A stretch of 6,828 bases of DNA from a bacterium. Its GTDB lineage: Bacteria > Patescibacteriota > Minisyncoccia > Phycocordibacterales > SBAW01. The translations under genes were made by a program, and so were the position numbers. Positions 1 through 4,619 of the stretch are shown here, one piece after another (the first letter of the stretch is position 1; every line of letters starts with the position of its first letter). Below the pieces are notes generated by a model. That model did no database searches. It had not been told where the DNA came from and was given only the letters and a program-made list of their open reading frames with translations. The DNA is taken from positions 1 to 6,828 of the forward strand of contig JAKALC010000038.1 in the NCBI GenBank assembly GCA_021813335.1. The letters run 5' to 3'.

Positions 1-8
1 AATGTAAC

Positions 9-36
9 AAAAACCAACCCGAAAGGGATGGTTTTT
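9..36 (+). terminator. Intrinsic terminator, probably bidirectional
   Basis: AAAAACCA (9-16) pairs with TGGTTTTT (29-36), and CCC (18-20) pairs with GGG (25-27) around a GAAA tetraloop. The only mismatch is A17 against A28. The T-run at 32-36 serves the plus strand and the A-run at 9-13 would serve the minus strand. It presumably ends an upstream gene outside the window and separates it from the small gene at 127. Confidence 0.75.
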
Positions 37-51
37 GATTCCGTAGACGAT

Positions 52-80
52 TTTATTTCTTCAACCAGATCGTGTATAGT
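52..80 (+). promoter_or_regulatory. Weak candidate promoter for the small membrane-protein gene
   Basis: TATAGT at 75-80 is a fair -10 box. Seventeen bases upstream is only TTTATT (52-57), a poor -35. A start near 87 would leave a leader of about 40 nt before the ATG at 127. The site is proposed mainly because the gene lies between two terminators and needs its own promoter. Confidence 0.25.
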
Positions 81-111
81 GACAAGCAGACCTGCTCACT
101 TACCTAAATGC

Positions 112-117
112 GAGGAG
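112..117 (+). promoter_or_regulatory. Shine-Dalgarno site deciding the start at 127
   Basis: GAGGAG at 112-117 lies 9 nt before the ATG at 127, a standard SD spacing. This favours ATG 127 over the in-frame ATG at 28, which lies inside the terminator hairpin. None of the twelve ribosomal genes in the window has such a signal. Confidence 0.7.
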
Positions 118-126
118 ATAAGATAT

Positions 127-363
127 ATGATTGCCTGGGCAGCGAATCATTTATTCGTCGCGCTGTGCCTTATAGCGGCTGGGGCAGCAATAACCGTTCG
201 GATGTGCGGCCACTTGTCGAGAAACGTATTCGGCGATATCGAGGACTATTTGCTAGCTCATTCGAGCGTGTCCGTGTGGCTTTGGGTCGCCGGATGCATC
301 TTGATCTCACTTGTAACAGCCACGTTGGCGGTACTGTTTGTGTGTGCCATTTTGCTGAGCTAA
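127..363 (+). CDS. Small two-helix membrane protein of unknown function
   Basis: The gene encodes 78 residues. I do not recognise the family. Two hydrophobic stretches are plain: residues about 4-24 and about 48-77. They are joined by a hydrophilic loop of about 23 residues that contains both basic and acidic residues (R25, R32, D37, E39, D40). The second stretch runs almost to the C-terminus (AILLS). Four cysteines lie in or next to the helices. There is no signal-peptidase site that I can see, so an integral membrane protein with both helices retained is likely. The start at 127 is chosen for its GAGGAG SD. Terminators at 9-36 and 384-412 isolate it as a single-gene unit. Its DNA is less GC-rich than the ribosomal genes and its codons (ata, tta, cta, gta) differ from theirs, which hints at a different history or at low expression. 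It sits where rpsJ (S10) would normally be. Confidence 0.6.
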   Translation: MIAWAANHLFVALCLIAAGAAITVRMCGHLSRNVFGDIEDYLLAHSSVSVWLWVAGCILISLVTATLAVLFVCAILLS

Positions 364-383
364 AACATAGGCGATGAAGTAAC

Positions 384-412
384 AAGGCGCTACATTCCAG
401 GCGCCTTTTTCT
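384..412 (+). terminator. Intrinsic terminator after the small membrane-protein gene
   Basis: AAGGCGC (384-390) pairs perfectly with GCGCCTT (401-407) around a 10-nt loop, and is followed by TTTTTCTT. It begins 20 nt after the stop codon at 361-363. It directly abuts the -35 box of the ribosomal promoter, which insulates that operon from upstream transcription. Confidence 0.8.
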
Positions 413-439
413 TGCATCTTTTTTGGGGTTGTGTATACT
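412..439 (+). promoter_or_regulatory. Promoter of the L3-L4-L23-L2 unit
   Basis: TTGCAT (412-417) and TATACT (434-439) are separated by 16 bp, a good sigma-70-type arrangement whose -10 box has five of six consensus bases. Transcription would start near 446 and give a leader of about 120 nt before the L3 ATG at 567. The spacer carries a T-run next to GGGG. The position directly after a terminator supports it. Confidence 0.65.
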
Positions 440-488
440 CGGGGAACGTTTCTTTTGAAGCGTGCTACGTACCTCTTGCGCTAGGCCG

Positions 489-507
489 CCTGCCTGCCGC
501 AGGCAGG
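489..507. repeat. Near-perfect short palindrome in the L3 leader
   Basis: CCTGCCTGC (489-497) and GCAGGCAGG (499-507) are exact reverse complements around a single base, giving a hairpin of about 7-8 bp in RNA. I recall palindromes of this CCTGCCTGCC type as frequent between genes in candidate-phyla genomes, so this may be a copy of a dispersed element. Only one copy is visible in the window. It lies within the transcribed leader. Confidence 0.6.
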
Positions 508-533
508 GACCAATGGCAAGAGCTCTCGAAGCT

Positions 534-555
534 TGCGCCGTTGGGGCGCATTTTT
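534..555 (+). promoter_or_regulatory. Terminator-like hairpin in the L3 leader (candidate attenuator)
   Basis: TGCGCC (534-539) pairs with GGCGCA (545-550) around a 5-nt loop and is followed at once by TTTTT (551-555), only 11 nt before the L3 ATG. It lies between the promoter and the first gene, so it could attenuate the operon. A competing stem, GCAAG (516-520) with CTTGC (532-536), shares bases 534-536, so the two folds are mutually exclusive. In E. coli, L4 controls its operon through attenuation in the leader. Whether L4 acts here is unknown. Confidence 0.45.
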
Positions 556-566
556 CGTTTATATTC

Positions 567-1187
567 ATGAAATTCATCCTCGGCACAAAGCAGAATATGC
601 TCACCGTCTATACCGAAGACGGCCGCGCGCATGCCGCAACGATCGTTGTCGTGGAGCCGGCCGTGGTGACCCAGATCAAAACCAAAGAGAAGGATGGCTA
701 CGCTGCCGTTCAGCTCGGCTCCGGCTCGACGAAAGAGAGCCGCGTCAACAAAGCGCAGCTCGGTCATACTAAGGGCAAGGCGCTCAAGCATTTCCGCGAA
801 CTTCGCCTCAAGGACGGCGCCGCGGCCGATCTCGAAGTCGGTGCCGCGGTCGATGTCTCCTCGTTCGCTACGGGTGACACGGTCGAGGTCTCGGCCATCT
901 CGAAGGGCAAGGGCTTCCAGGGCGTCGTGAAGCGCCACGGTTTCCGCGGCGGTCAGCGCACGCACGGTCAGAAGCACTCCGAGCGCGAGCCGGGTTCTAT
1001 CGGCGGCTCGGGCGGCCGCGCAGGCGGACGCGTCGCCAAGGGCATTCGTATGGCCGGCCGTATGGGCGGCGAGCGCGTGACGGTGAAGAATCTCACGGTG
1101 CTTCAGGCAATTCCCGAGACGGGCGAGCTCGTCCTCAAGGGCGCCATTCCGGGCCGCCGCGGAACGCTCGTCGAGGTACGCGGCTAA
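567..1187 (+). CDS. rplC: Large-subunit ribosomal protein L3 (uL3)
   Basis: This is a 206-residue uL3, close to the usual bacterial length of about 209. L3 binds 23S rRNA early in 50S assembly, and a long loop reaches towards the peptidyl-transferase centre. The N-terminus MKFILGTKQNM matches the family start. The central loop carries the diagnostic SKGKGFQGVVKRHGFRGG (112-129), EPGSIGG (141-147) and MAGRMGGERVTVKNL (162-176), followed by the C-terminal KGAIPGRRG (191-199). At the place of the PrmB-methylated Gln of E. coli L3 (in GSIGQ) this protein has Gly147, so that modification is not expected. ATG 567 is preferred to the in-frame ATG at 513 or GTG at 462, because the family begins at MKFILG and the upstream stretch is hairpin-forming leader. 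No SD is visible. L3 is the first gene of its unit, and L4 follows after 12 nt. Confidence 0.98.
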   Translation: MKFILGTKQNMLTVYTEDGRAHAATIVVVEPAVVTQIKTKEKDGYAAVQLGSGSTKESRVNKAQLGHTKGKALKHFRELRLKDGAAADLEVGAAVDVSSFATGDTVEVSAISKGKGFQGVVKRHGFRGGQRTHGQKHSEREPGSIGGSGGRAGGRVAKGIRMAGRMGGERVTVKNLTVLQAIPETGELVLKGAIPGRRGTLVEVRG

Positions 1188-1199
1188 TCATTTTCATAT

Positions 1200-1997
1200 A
1201 TGGCACAGACTGATACAAAAACCGAAAAGAAGGCCGTCGCGAAGGCAGCACCGGCGCGCGCGCGGAAGAGCGCTCCCAAAAAGAGCGAGGCCGCTTCTCC
1301 TGCTCCTGCCGCCCCCGCCTCGATGATGGCTCGCGTCTTCGACGTGACGGGCAAGGAGGTCGAGACGATCTCGCTCCCCGAAGCCATCTTCGGCCTCAAA
1401 TGGAACGCCGATCTCGTCCACCAGGTCGTGGTCTCGATGCAGGCGAACGCGCGCAAGCCTGTCGCTCACACGAAGGATCGCAGCGAAGTCCGCGGCGGCG
1501 GCAAAAAGCCGTGGCGCCAAAAGGGCACCGGCCGCGCCCGCCACGGCTCCACCCGCTCTCCCATATGGACGCACGGCGGCGTCGCGCACGGCCCGCGCAA
1601 TGAGAAGATCTTCGCGAAGAAGATCAACCGCAAGATGCGCGAGAAGGCGCTCCTCGTGGCGCTCTCCCGCAAGTACAAGGACGGCGAAATCATCTTCGTC
1701 GAGGCGCTCGATATGGGGGCGCCCAGCACGCGCGTCGGCAAGTCGCTCCTCGTCGGGCTCTCGGGCGCCGGCTTCGGCTCGCTCCTCGGGAAGCGCGAGA
1801 ACGCGGCGCTCATCGCTCTTCCTCGCGCGAATCGCGTCGTGGCGAAGAGCTTCTCGAACTTCGGCAACATCGAAACGACGGAGGTGCGCAACCTGAACCC
1901 GGTCGCGGTCTTGAAGAGCAAATACCTCGTCATCGTCGAGCCGGCGTCGGCCCTCGAAACCCTGTCGAAGAAGAAAGTCGTCGCAATCGAAAAATAA
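1200..1997 (+). CDS. rplD: Large-subunit ribosomal protein L4 (uL4) with N-terminal extension
   Basis: The protein has 265 residues, against about 200 in E. coli. Residues 1-41 are an Ala/Lys/Pro-rich, apparently disordered extension. The conserved L4 fold starts at M42/M43 with ARVFDVTGKEV. The long loop that lines the exit tunnel is clear: HTKDRSEVRGGGKKPWRQKG (90-109), then TGRARHGSTRSPIWTHGG (110-127). The C-terminal domain ends in KYLVIVEPASALETL (241-255). The role is 50S assembly and the tunnel wall; in E. coli L4 also represses its own operon. The start at 1200 is placed 12 nt after L3, has no SD, and carries the U before AUG seen in most of the cluster. ATG 1323 or 1326 would give a protein of standard length, but the upstream codons are used in the same way as the rest of the gene. 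The gene ends 1 nt before L23. Confidence 0.97.
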   Translation: MAQTDTKTEKKAVAKAAPARARKSAPKKSEAASPAPAAPASMMARVFDVTGKEVETISLPEAIFGLKWNADLVHQVVVSMQANARKPVAHTKDRSEVRGGGKKPWRQKGTGRARHGSTRSPIWTHGGVAHGPRNEKIFAKKINRKMREKALLVALSRKYKDGEIIFVEALDMGAPSTRVGKSLLVGLSGAGFGSLLGKRENAALIALPRANRVVAKSFSNFGNIETTEVRNLNPVAVLKSKYLVIVEPASALETLSKKKVVAIEK

Positions 1998-1998
1998 T

Positions 1999-2376
1999 AT
2001 GGCGCTTTTCAATAAAAAACAGAATACGGAAAAGCCCGCCTCCCCGGCGGCGGCTCAAGCTCCGGCCGCGCGCCCGAGCGCTCCCTCGGTGAGAAAGCAC
2101 GCCGGCATCATCCTGCGCGAGCCGCGCATCACCGAAAAGGGCTCCTTTCTCGCTGAGAAGGGTTGCTACGTGTTCAACGTGGCGCCTCGCGCCACCAAGC
2201 GGGAGATCGAGAGCGCCGTCCGCGCGATCTACAACGTGACGCCGCGCCTCGTGCGCACCGTGCGCACCCCGGGCAAGCGCGTCGTGACCCGCGGGACGAA
2301 CCGCGTGGGGCGGAGCGCGTCGGGGAAGAAGGCTTACGTCTTTCTCAAGAAAGGAGAGACGATAGAGATCGTCTAA
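1999..2376 (+). CDS. rplW: Large-subunit ribosomal protein L23 (uL23) with N-terminal extension
   Basis: The protein has 125 residues, against about 95-100 in the family. L23 lies at the mouth of the exit tunnel and is a docking site for trigger factor and signal recognition particle. Residues 1-30 form a Pro/Ala-rich extension. The family core runs from about residue 36 (GIILREPRITEKGS), through YVFNVAPRATKREIESAV (57-74) and AIYNVTP (76-82), to GKKAYVFLKKGETIEI (109-124) at the C-terminus. The gene starts a single base after the L4 stop, so translation is probably coupled. No SD is present, and the upstream bases are A/T (aaaaataat). Its stop is followed by a 46-nt spacer with a repeat element before L2. 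Confidence 0.97.
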   Translation: MALFNKKQNTEKPASPAAAQAPAARPSAPSVRKHAGIILREPRITEKGSFLAEKGCYVFNVAPRATKREIESAVRAIYNVTPRLVRTVRTPGKRVVTRGTNRVGRSASGKKAYVFLKKGETIEIV

Positions 2377-2383
2377 CAGCCAC

Positions 2384-2402
2384 CCCTCGACTTCGCTCAG
2401 GG
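2384..2402. repeat. Imperfect palindrome of a widely dispersed intergenic type
   Basis: CCCTCGACTTCGCTCAGGG has complementary ends (CCCT and AGGG) with an imperfect inner stem. Its reverse complement begins CCCTGAGCGAAG, a sequence I recall as a common short repeat between genes in many draft bacterial genomes. Read on the minus strand it gives the tell-tale false peptide PERSRG. It lies inside the operon between L23 and L2, starting 7 nt after the L23 stop. Confidence 0.55.
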
Positions 2403-2403
2403 T

Positions 2404-2422
2404 AAAATTTTAAGAAAATTTT
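2404..2422 (+). repeat. Tandem AAAATTTT direct repeat just before the L2 start
   Basis: AAAATTTT occurs at 2404-2411 and again at 2415-2422, separated by AAG; the second copy touches the L2 ATG. Each copy is self-complementary. Such an unstructured or weakly structured A/U tract in a GC-rich gene cluster is a plausible SD-independent ribosome entry site for rplB. The repeat is seen directly; its role is inferred. Confidence 0.5.
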
Positions 2423-3271
2423 ATGAAAACCTACAAGCCATATACCAAGTCTCGCCGTCATATGACGGGCATCGACTACCGCGAATTCCTCACGGCGTCG
2501 GAACCGCATAAGGCGCTCACCCGCGGCACGCGCCGCTCGGTCGGCCGCAACAACGCGGGCCGTATCACCGTGCGCCATAAGGGTTCGGGCCACAAGCGCC
2601 TCTACCGCGAGATAGATTTCGGCTATGCGAAGCGCGTGCCGGCGGCGGTCGAGACCGTCGAGTACGATCCGAACCGCTCGGGCTTCATCGGCCTCCTTCT
2701 CTACCGCGACGGCGAACGCCGCTACGCTCTCTTGCCGCAGACGGTGAAGGTCGGTTCCGTCATCGAGACGGGCGAACAGGCTCCGGCGACCCCTGGCAAC
2801 CGCCTCCCGCTCTCGAAGATCCCCATCGGCGCTTTTATCTACAACGTCGAGGTGAAGCCGGGCAATGGCGGCAAGCTCGGGCGCGCCGCAGGCACCCACA
2901 TCGAGCTCATCGCGCGCGACGGGGGCTATGCCGATCTCAAGATGCCGTCCTCCGAAGTGCGCAAGGTTCTCGAGACCTGCTACGCGACATTGGGCGAAGT
3001 GTCGAATCCTGAAAACAAGCTCGTGCACATCGGCAAAGCCGGCCGCTCGCGCTGGCTCGGCATCCGCCCGACGGTGCGCGGTACGGCGATGAATCCGGTC
3101 GACCACCCGCACGGCGGCGGCGAAGGACGCCAGGGCAGAGGCCTGCGCCGCGCGAAGTCGAAGTGGGGTCGCCCGACCGGCAAAGGACAGAAGACCCGCA
3201 CGCCGAAGAAGTACTCCAACTATCTGATCGTTTCGCGCCGCAAAGTCGGCAAGAAGCGCAAGACGGAATAA
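2423..3271 (+). CDS. rplB: Large-subunit ribosomal protein L2 (uL2)
   Basis: The protein has 282 residues, close to the usual length of about 275. L2 is a primary 23S rRNA binder needed for subunit association and peptidyl-transferase assembly. Family signatures run the full length: MKTYKPYTKSRR at the N-terminus, NNAGRITVRHKGSGHKRLYR (43-62), KVGSVIETGE (109-118), HIELIARDGGYADLKMPSSE (159-178), GKAGRSRWLGIRPTVRGTAM (204-223) and NPVDHPHGGGEGRQGRG (224-240). The histidines of DHPHGGG (H228 and H230) include the counterpart of the conserved His linked to peptidyl transfer. Residues 265-282 form a basic tail. No SD precedes the ATG, only an AT-rich repeat. It is the last gene of its unit; a strong terminator begins 2 nt after its stop. 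In most bacteria rpsS follows directly, but here an opposite-strand gene intervenes. Confidence 0.98.
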   Translation: MKTYKPYTKSRRHMTGIDYREFLTASEPHKALTRGTRRSVGRNNAGRITVRHKGSGHKRLYREIDFGYAKRVPAAVETVEYDPNRSGFIGLLLYRDGERRYALLPQTVKVGSVIETGEQAPATPGNRLPLSKIPIGAFIYNVEVKPGNGGKLGRAAGTHIELIARDGGYADLKMPSSEVRKVLETCYATLGEVSNPENKLVHIGKAGRSRWLGIRPTVRGTAMNPVDHPHGGGEGRQGRGLRRAKSKWGRPTGKGQKTRTPKKYSNYLIVSRRKVGKKRKTE

Positions 3272-3272
3272 C

Positions 3273-3310
3273 CGCAGCAAAATCCCCGCTCTCGCGGGGA
3301 TTTTGCTGCG
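3273..3310 (+). terminator. Strong intrinsic terminator ending the L3-L2 unit
   Basis: The 17 bases 3273-3289 pair perfectly with 3294-3310 around a TCTC loop. The functional core is probably TCCCCGC/GCGGGGA followed by TTTT (3301-3304), with the AAAA at 3279-3282 giving the same signal on the other strand. It starts 2 nt after the L2 stop codon, so transcription of the first ribosomal block ends here. Confidence 0.85.
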
Positions 3311-3338
3311 CGCAGGATAAGAAATCGCTTCGCTGGCA

Positions 3339-3365
3339 ATAAAAACCCCGCCGTGTGGCGGGGTT
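3339..3365 (-). terminator. Intrinsic terminator of the reverse-strand gene
   Basis: On the minus strand, AACCCCGCC (3365-3357) and GGCGGGGTT (3352-3344) pair perfectly around an ACAC loop, followed by TTTTTATT. It lies 20 nt beyond the stop of the 3386-3679 gene. The two converging units therefore each have their own terminator, about 30 nt apart. Confidence 0.85.
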
Positions 3366-3385
3366 CCTGCTCCAGTCGCGCCGGC

Positions 3386-3679
3386 TTATTCCACGAGGCG
3401 CAAGACGGGCTTCTCCGGACCGGGTGAACCGCTGTTGCGGCCGACGATGACGATGAGCTTCACGTCCGGAGTATGCTTGACCGCTGACCCCGGTACGAAC
3501 GAGCGTTCGTGTCTCGTGCCGCCCGCGGTGACCGACCCTTCGCTGAGGAAGGCCTCCAGAAGTTTGAGGAAATCGAGATTGGACCCCGCCTCGATCTCCC
3601 CGGGTTTTCTTTCGTAGATCACCTGGCCGCCGCCCGTCCTGCTCATCGGCTGGGTGTATTCGAACGTGTACGTGAACAT
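3386..3679 (-). CDS. Hypothetical protein encoded in reverse between L2 and S19
   Basis: The gene encodes 97 residues. I do not recognise the family. No signal peptide or membrane segment is visible, so it is probably cytosolic. Expected structure: a strand at 1-9 (MFTYTFEYT), a Gly-rich turn (GGG at 16-18), a helix at about 34-48 (NLDFLKLLEAFLSEG), a strand at 73-80 (VKLIVIVG) and a Pro/Gly-rich C-terminus. This suggests a small alpha/beta fold. The start at 3679 is supported by a strong GGAGGAG SD 7 nt upstream; the stop is TAA. It converges on rplB and diverges from rpsS, with its own terminator at 3339-3365 and candidate promoter at 3735-3763. A real gene is likely because SD, reading frame and terminator all agree. 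Its place in a conserved gene pair is unusual, and a ribosome-related role is possible, but nothing in its sequence shows one. Confidence 0.7.
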   Translation of the reverse strand: MFTYTFEYTQPMSRTGGGQVIYERKPGEIEAGSNLDFLKLLEAFLSEGSVTAGGTRHERSFVPGSAVKHTPDVKLIVIVGRNSGSPGPEKPVLRLVE

Positions 3680-3686
3680 CTCTACT

Positions 3687-3693
3687 CTCCTCC
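3687..3693 (-). promoter_or_regulatory. Strong Shine-Dalgarno of the reverse-strand gene
   Basis: Read on the minus strand this is GGAGGAG, 7 nt before the ATG at 3679. It fixes the start codon, and it is in sharp contrast to the neighbouring ribosomal genes, which have no SD. Confidence 0.8.
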
Positions 3694-3734
3694 AGGCCCA
3701 GGCCTGTCAATGGCGCGAGAACATTCCTGCCGCC

Positions 3735-3763
3735 ACTCTACGCCAGCCTTGCCCCATCGGCAA
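3735..3763 (-). promoter_or_regulatory. Candidate promoter of the reverse-strand gene
   Basis: On the minus strand TTGCCG (3763-3758) and TAGAGT (3740-3735) are 17 bp apart, which is moderate similarity to sigma-70 boxes. The -35 box lies in the palindrome 3747-3765, so an operator function is conceivable. A second -35-like TTGACA (3710-3705) has no usable -10 box before the SD. Confidence 0.35.
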
Positions 3764-3765
3764 GG
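3747..3765. repeat. Inverted repeat between the divergent promoters
   Basis: CCTTGCC (3747-3753) and GGCAAGG (3759-3765) are exact reverse complements separated by 5 nt. The palindrome overlaps the candidate -35 of the reverse gene and ends 6 bp before the -35 of the S19 promoter. It could be an operator acting on both promoters or a chance hairpin. Confidence 0.4.
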
Positions 3766-3771
3766 TATTAT

Positions 3772-3800
3772 TTGACTCAGGCGCCCCCTTCCTGTAGTAT
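3772..3800 (+). promoter_or_regulatory. Promoter of the S19-L22-S3-L16-L29-S17 unit
   Basis: TTGACT (3772-3777) and TAGTAT (3795-3800) are separated by exactly 17 bp; the -35 box has five of six consensus bases. A start near 3807 gives a leader of roughly 33 nt. It is needed because transcription from L2 is terminated upstream and the intervening gene points the other way. Confidence 0.65.
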
Positions 3801-3804
3801 CTGT

Positions 3805-3834
3805 GCAATCCCGCTCGAGCGGGTTTTCAATTGC
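3805..3834 (+). promoter_or_regulatory. Hairpin leader directly before the S19 start
   Basis: CCCGC (3810-3814) pairs with GCGGG (3819-3823) around TCGA, followed by TTTT (3824-3827), a minimal terminator-like form. The flanks GCAAT (3805-3809) and ATTGC (3830-3834) are also complementary, so the whole leader can fold to within 4 nt of the AUG at 3839, leaving the T-run as a bulge. It may serve in attenuation, control of initiation, or protection of the 5' end. The predicted transcription start near 3807 would trim the outer stem. Confidence 0.5.
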
Positions 3835-3838
3835 TGGT

Positions 3839-4192
3839 ATGTCGCGATCGGTCAAAAAAGGTCCCTACGTGGATGAGAAACTCCTCAAGAAGATCGAGGG
3901 GAAGCGCCCTGTGGAAACAGGCGTTATCAAGACGTGGGCGCGCCGCAGCCAAATAGCTCCCGAAATGGTCGGGTTCAAGTTCGGCGTCTACAACGGCAAG
4001 CAGCACATCGAGGTCCTCGTAAGCGAGGATATGGTGGGACACCGTCTCGGCGAATTTTCCCCGACCAAGAAGTTCCAGCGCCACGGCGGTAAGATGCAGA
4101 AGGAGCTCGAGATCAAGAAGAAGGAGGCCGAGATCGCGGCGGCTGCCGCGGCCAAGACCGCGGCGACCGACGCCGCCGGAGCGAAGAAGTAG
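3839..4192 (+). CDS. rpsS: Small-subunit ribosomal protein S19 (uS19) with C-terminal tail
   Basis: The protein has 117 residues against about 92 in E. coli. S19 sits in the head of the 30S subunit, with S13, near the A site. The start MSRSVKKGPYVDEKLLKKIE is the family N-terminus, so ATG 3839 is chosen over the upstream GTG at 3803. The middle shows KTWARRSQIAPEMVG (31-45) and VYNGKQHIEVLVSEDMVGH (50-68), then LGEFSPTKKFQRHGGK (70-85). Residues about 86-117 form an extra charged and Ala-rich tail, probably a helix followed by a disordered end. It is the first gene of the second ribosomal unit, has its own promoter and hairpin leader, lacks an SD, ends with TAG, and is followed by L22 after 10 nt. 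Confidence 0.97.
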   Translation: MSRSVKKGPYVDEKLLKKIEGKRPVETGVIKTWARRSQIAPEMVGFKFGVYNGKQHIEVLVSEDMVGHRLGEFSPTKKFQRHGGKMQKELEIKKKEAEIAAAAAAKTAATDAAGAKK

Positions 4193-4202
4193 CACCCATA
4201 CT

Positions 4203-4607
4203 ATGGCTGACGCAACCGCACAACTTTCGAACTATCGCCAGTCTCCGCGCAAAGTGGGCCGCGTTGCCGATGCCGTGCGCGGCAAGCGCGTCACGGCGGC
4301 GCTCGCAGTTCTCGATGCGATGCCGAAGCGCGCTGCCGGCCCCTTGGGCAAGCTCATCCGCTCCGCTGCTGCGAACGCGCGCTCGAAGGGGATGACGGAG
4401 GGCGAACTCGTTATCTCGAAGATCCAGGTCGGGAAGGGCATCGTTTTCAAACGCTCGTCGCCCCGCGCGAAGGGTTCGGCGGCCATCATTCGCAAGAAGG
4501 CGAGCCACATCAAGCTCGAGCTGTCCCGCGTCGAGGCGAAGAAGGCCTCGCCCAAGCGCTCCCGCGCGAAGAAGGCGGAAGTTCCGGCTGAAGCGGCAGC
4601 TCACTAG
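4203..4607 (+). CDS. rplV: Large-subunit ribosomal protein L22 (uL22) with C-terminal tail
   Basis: The protein has 134 residues, against about 110 in E. coli. L22 binds all 23S rRNA domains, and its extended beta-hairpin lines the exit tunnel near the macrolide site. Signatures are NYRQSPRKVGRVADAVRGK (10-28), the helix KLIRSAAANARSKG (50-63), the hairpin region GKGIVFKRSSPRAKGSAAII (77-96) and KKASHIKLEL (98-107). From about residue 110 a Lys/Ala-rich tail follows (KKASPKRSRAKKAEVPAEAA), absent from classic homologues. No SD is present; the ATG is preceded by ACT. It ends with TAG, 12 nt before S3. It lies in its canonical place between rpsS and rpsC. Confidence 0.97.
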   Translation: MADATAQLSNYRQSPRKVGRVADAVRGKRVTAALAVLDAMPKRAAGPLGKLIRSAAANARSKGMTEGELVISKIQVGKGIVFKRSSPRAKGSAAIIRKKASHIKLELSRVEAKKASPKRSRAKKAEVPAEAAAH

Positions 4608-4619
4608 ATACAATTTATT

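Noticed and set aside
28..126. ATG at 28 as start of the small membrane protein.
   Set aside because: It lies inside the terminator hairpin 9-36 and has no SD; ATG 127 has GAGGAG at 9 nt.
462..566. Upstream in-frame starts for L3 (GTG 462, ATG 513).
   Set aside because: The L3 family starts at MKFILG. The added residues are translated from a leader with hairpins, and no SD supports either start.
1323..1328. ATG ATG inside L4 as the true start, removing the extension.
   Set aside because: The L4-L23 and L3-L4 spacing, open frame and codon use support ATG 1200. It stays possible as a secondary start, but no SD favours it.
1194..2012. 272-codon minus-strand ORF opposite L4.
   Set aside because: It is fully antisense to a certain gene, is rich in Arg, Ala and Asp as expected of GC-rich shadow frames, and has no family signature.
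2345..3280. 311-codon minus-strand ORF opposite L2.
   Set aside because: It is antisense to L2; its C-terminal PERSRG is the known-looking false translation of the intergenic palindrome at 2384-2402.
2937..3710. 257-codon minus-strand ORF covering the 97-residue gene and the end of L2.
   Set aside because: It crosses both terminators and overlaps L2. The 3386-3679 frame has the SD and a terminator at the right place.
3509..3775. Plus-strand ORFs (3435-3617, 3509-3775) in the L2-S19 gap.
   Set aside because: They have no SD or promoter, contain low-similarity basic sequence, and are antisense to the better supported reverse gene.
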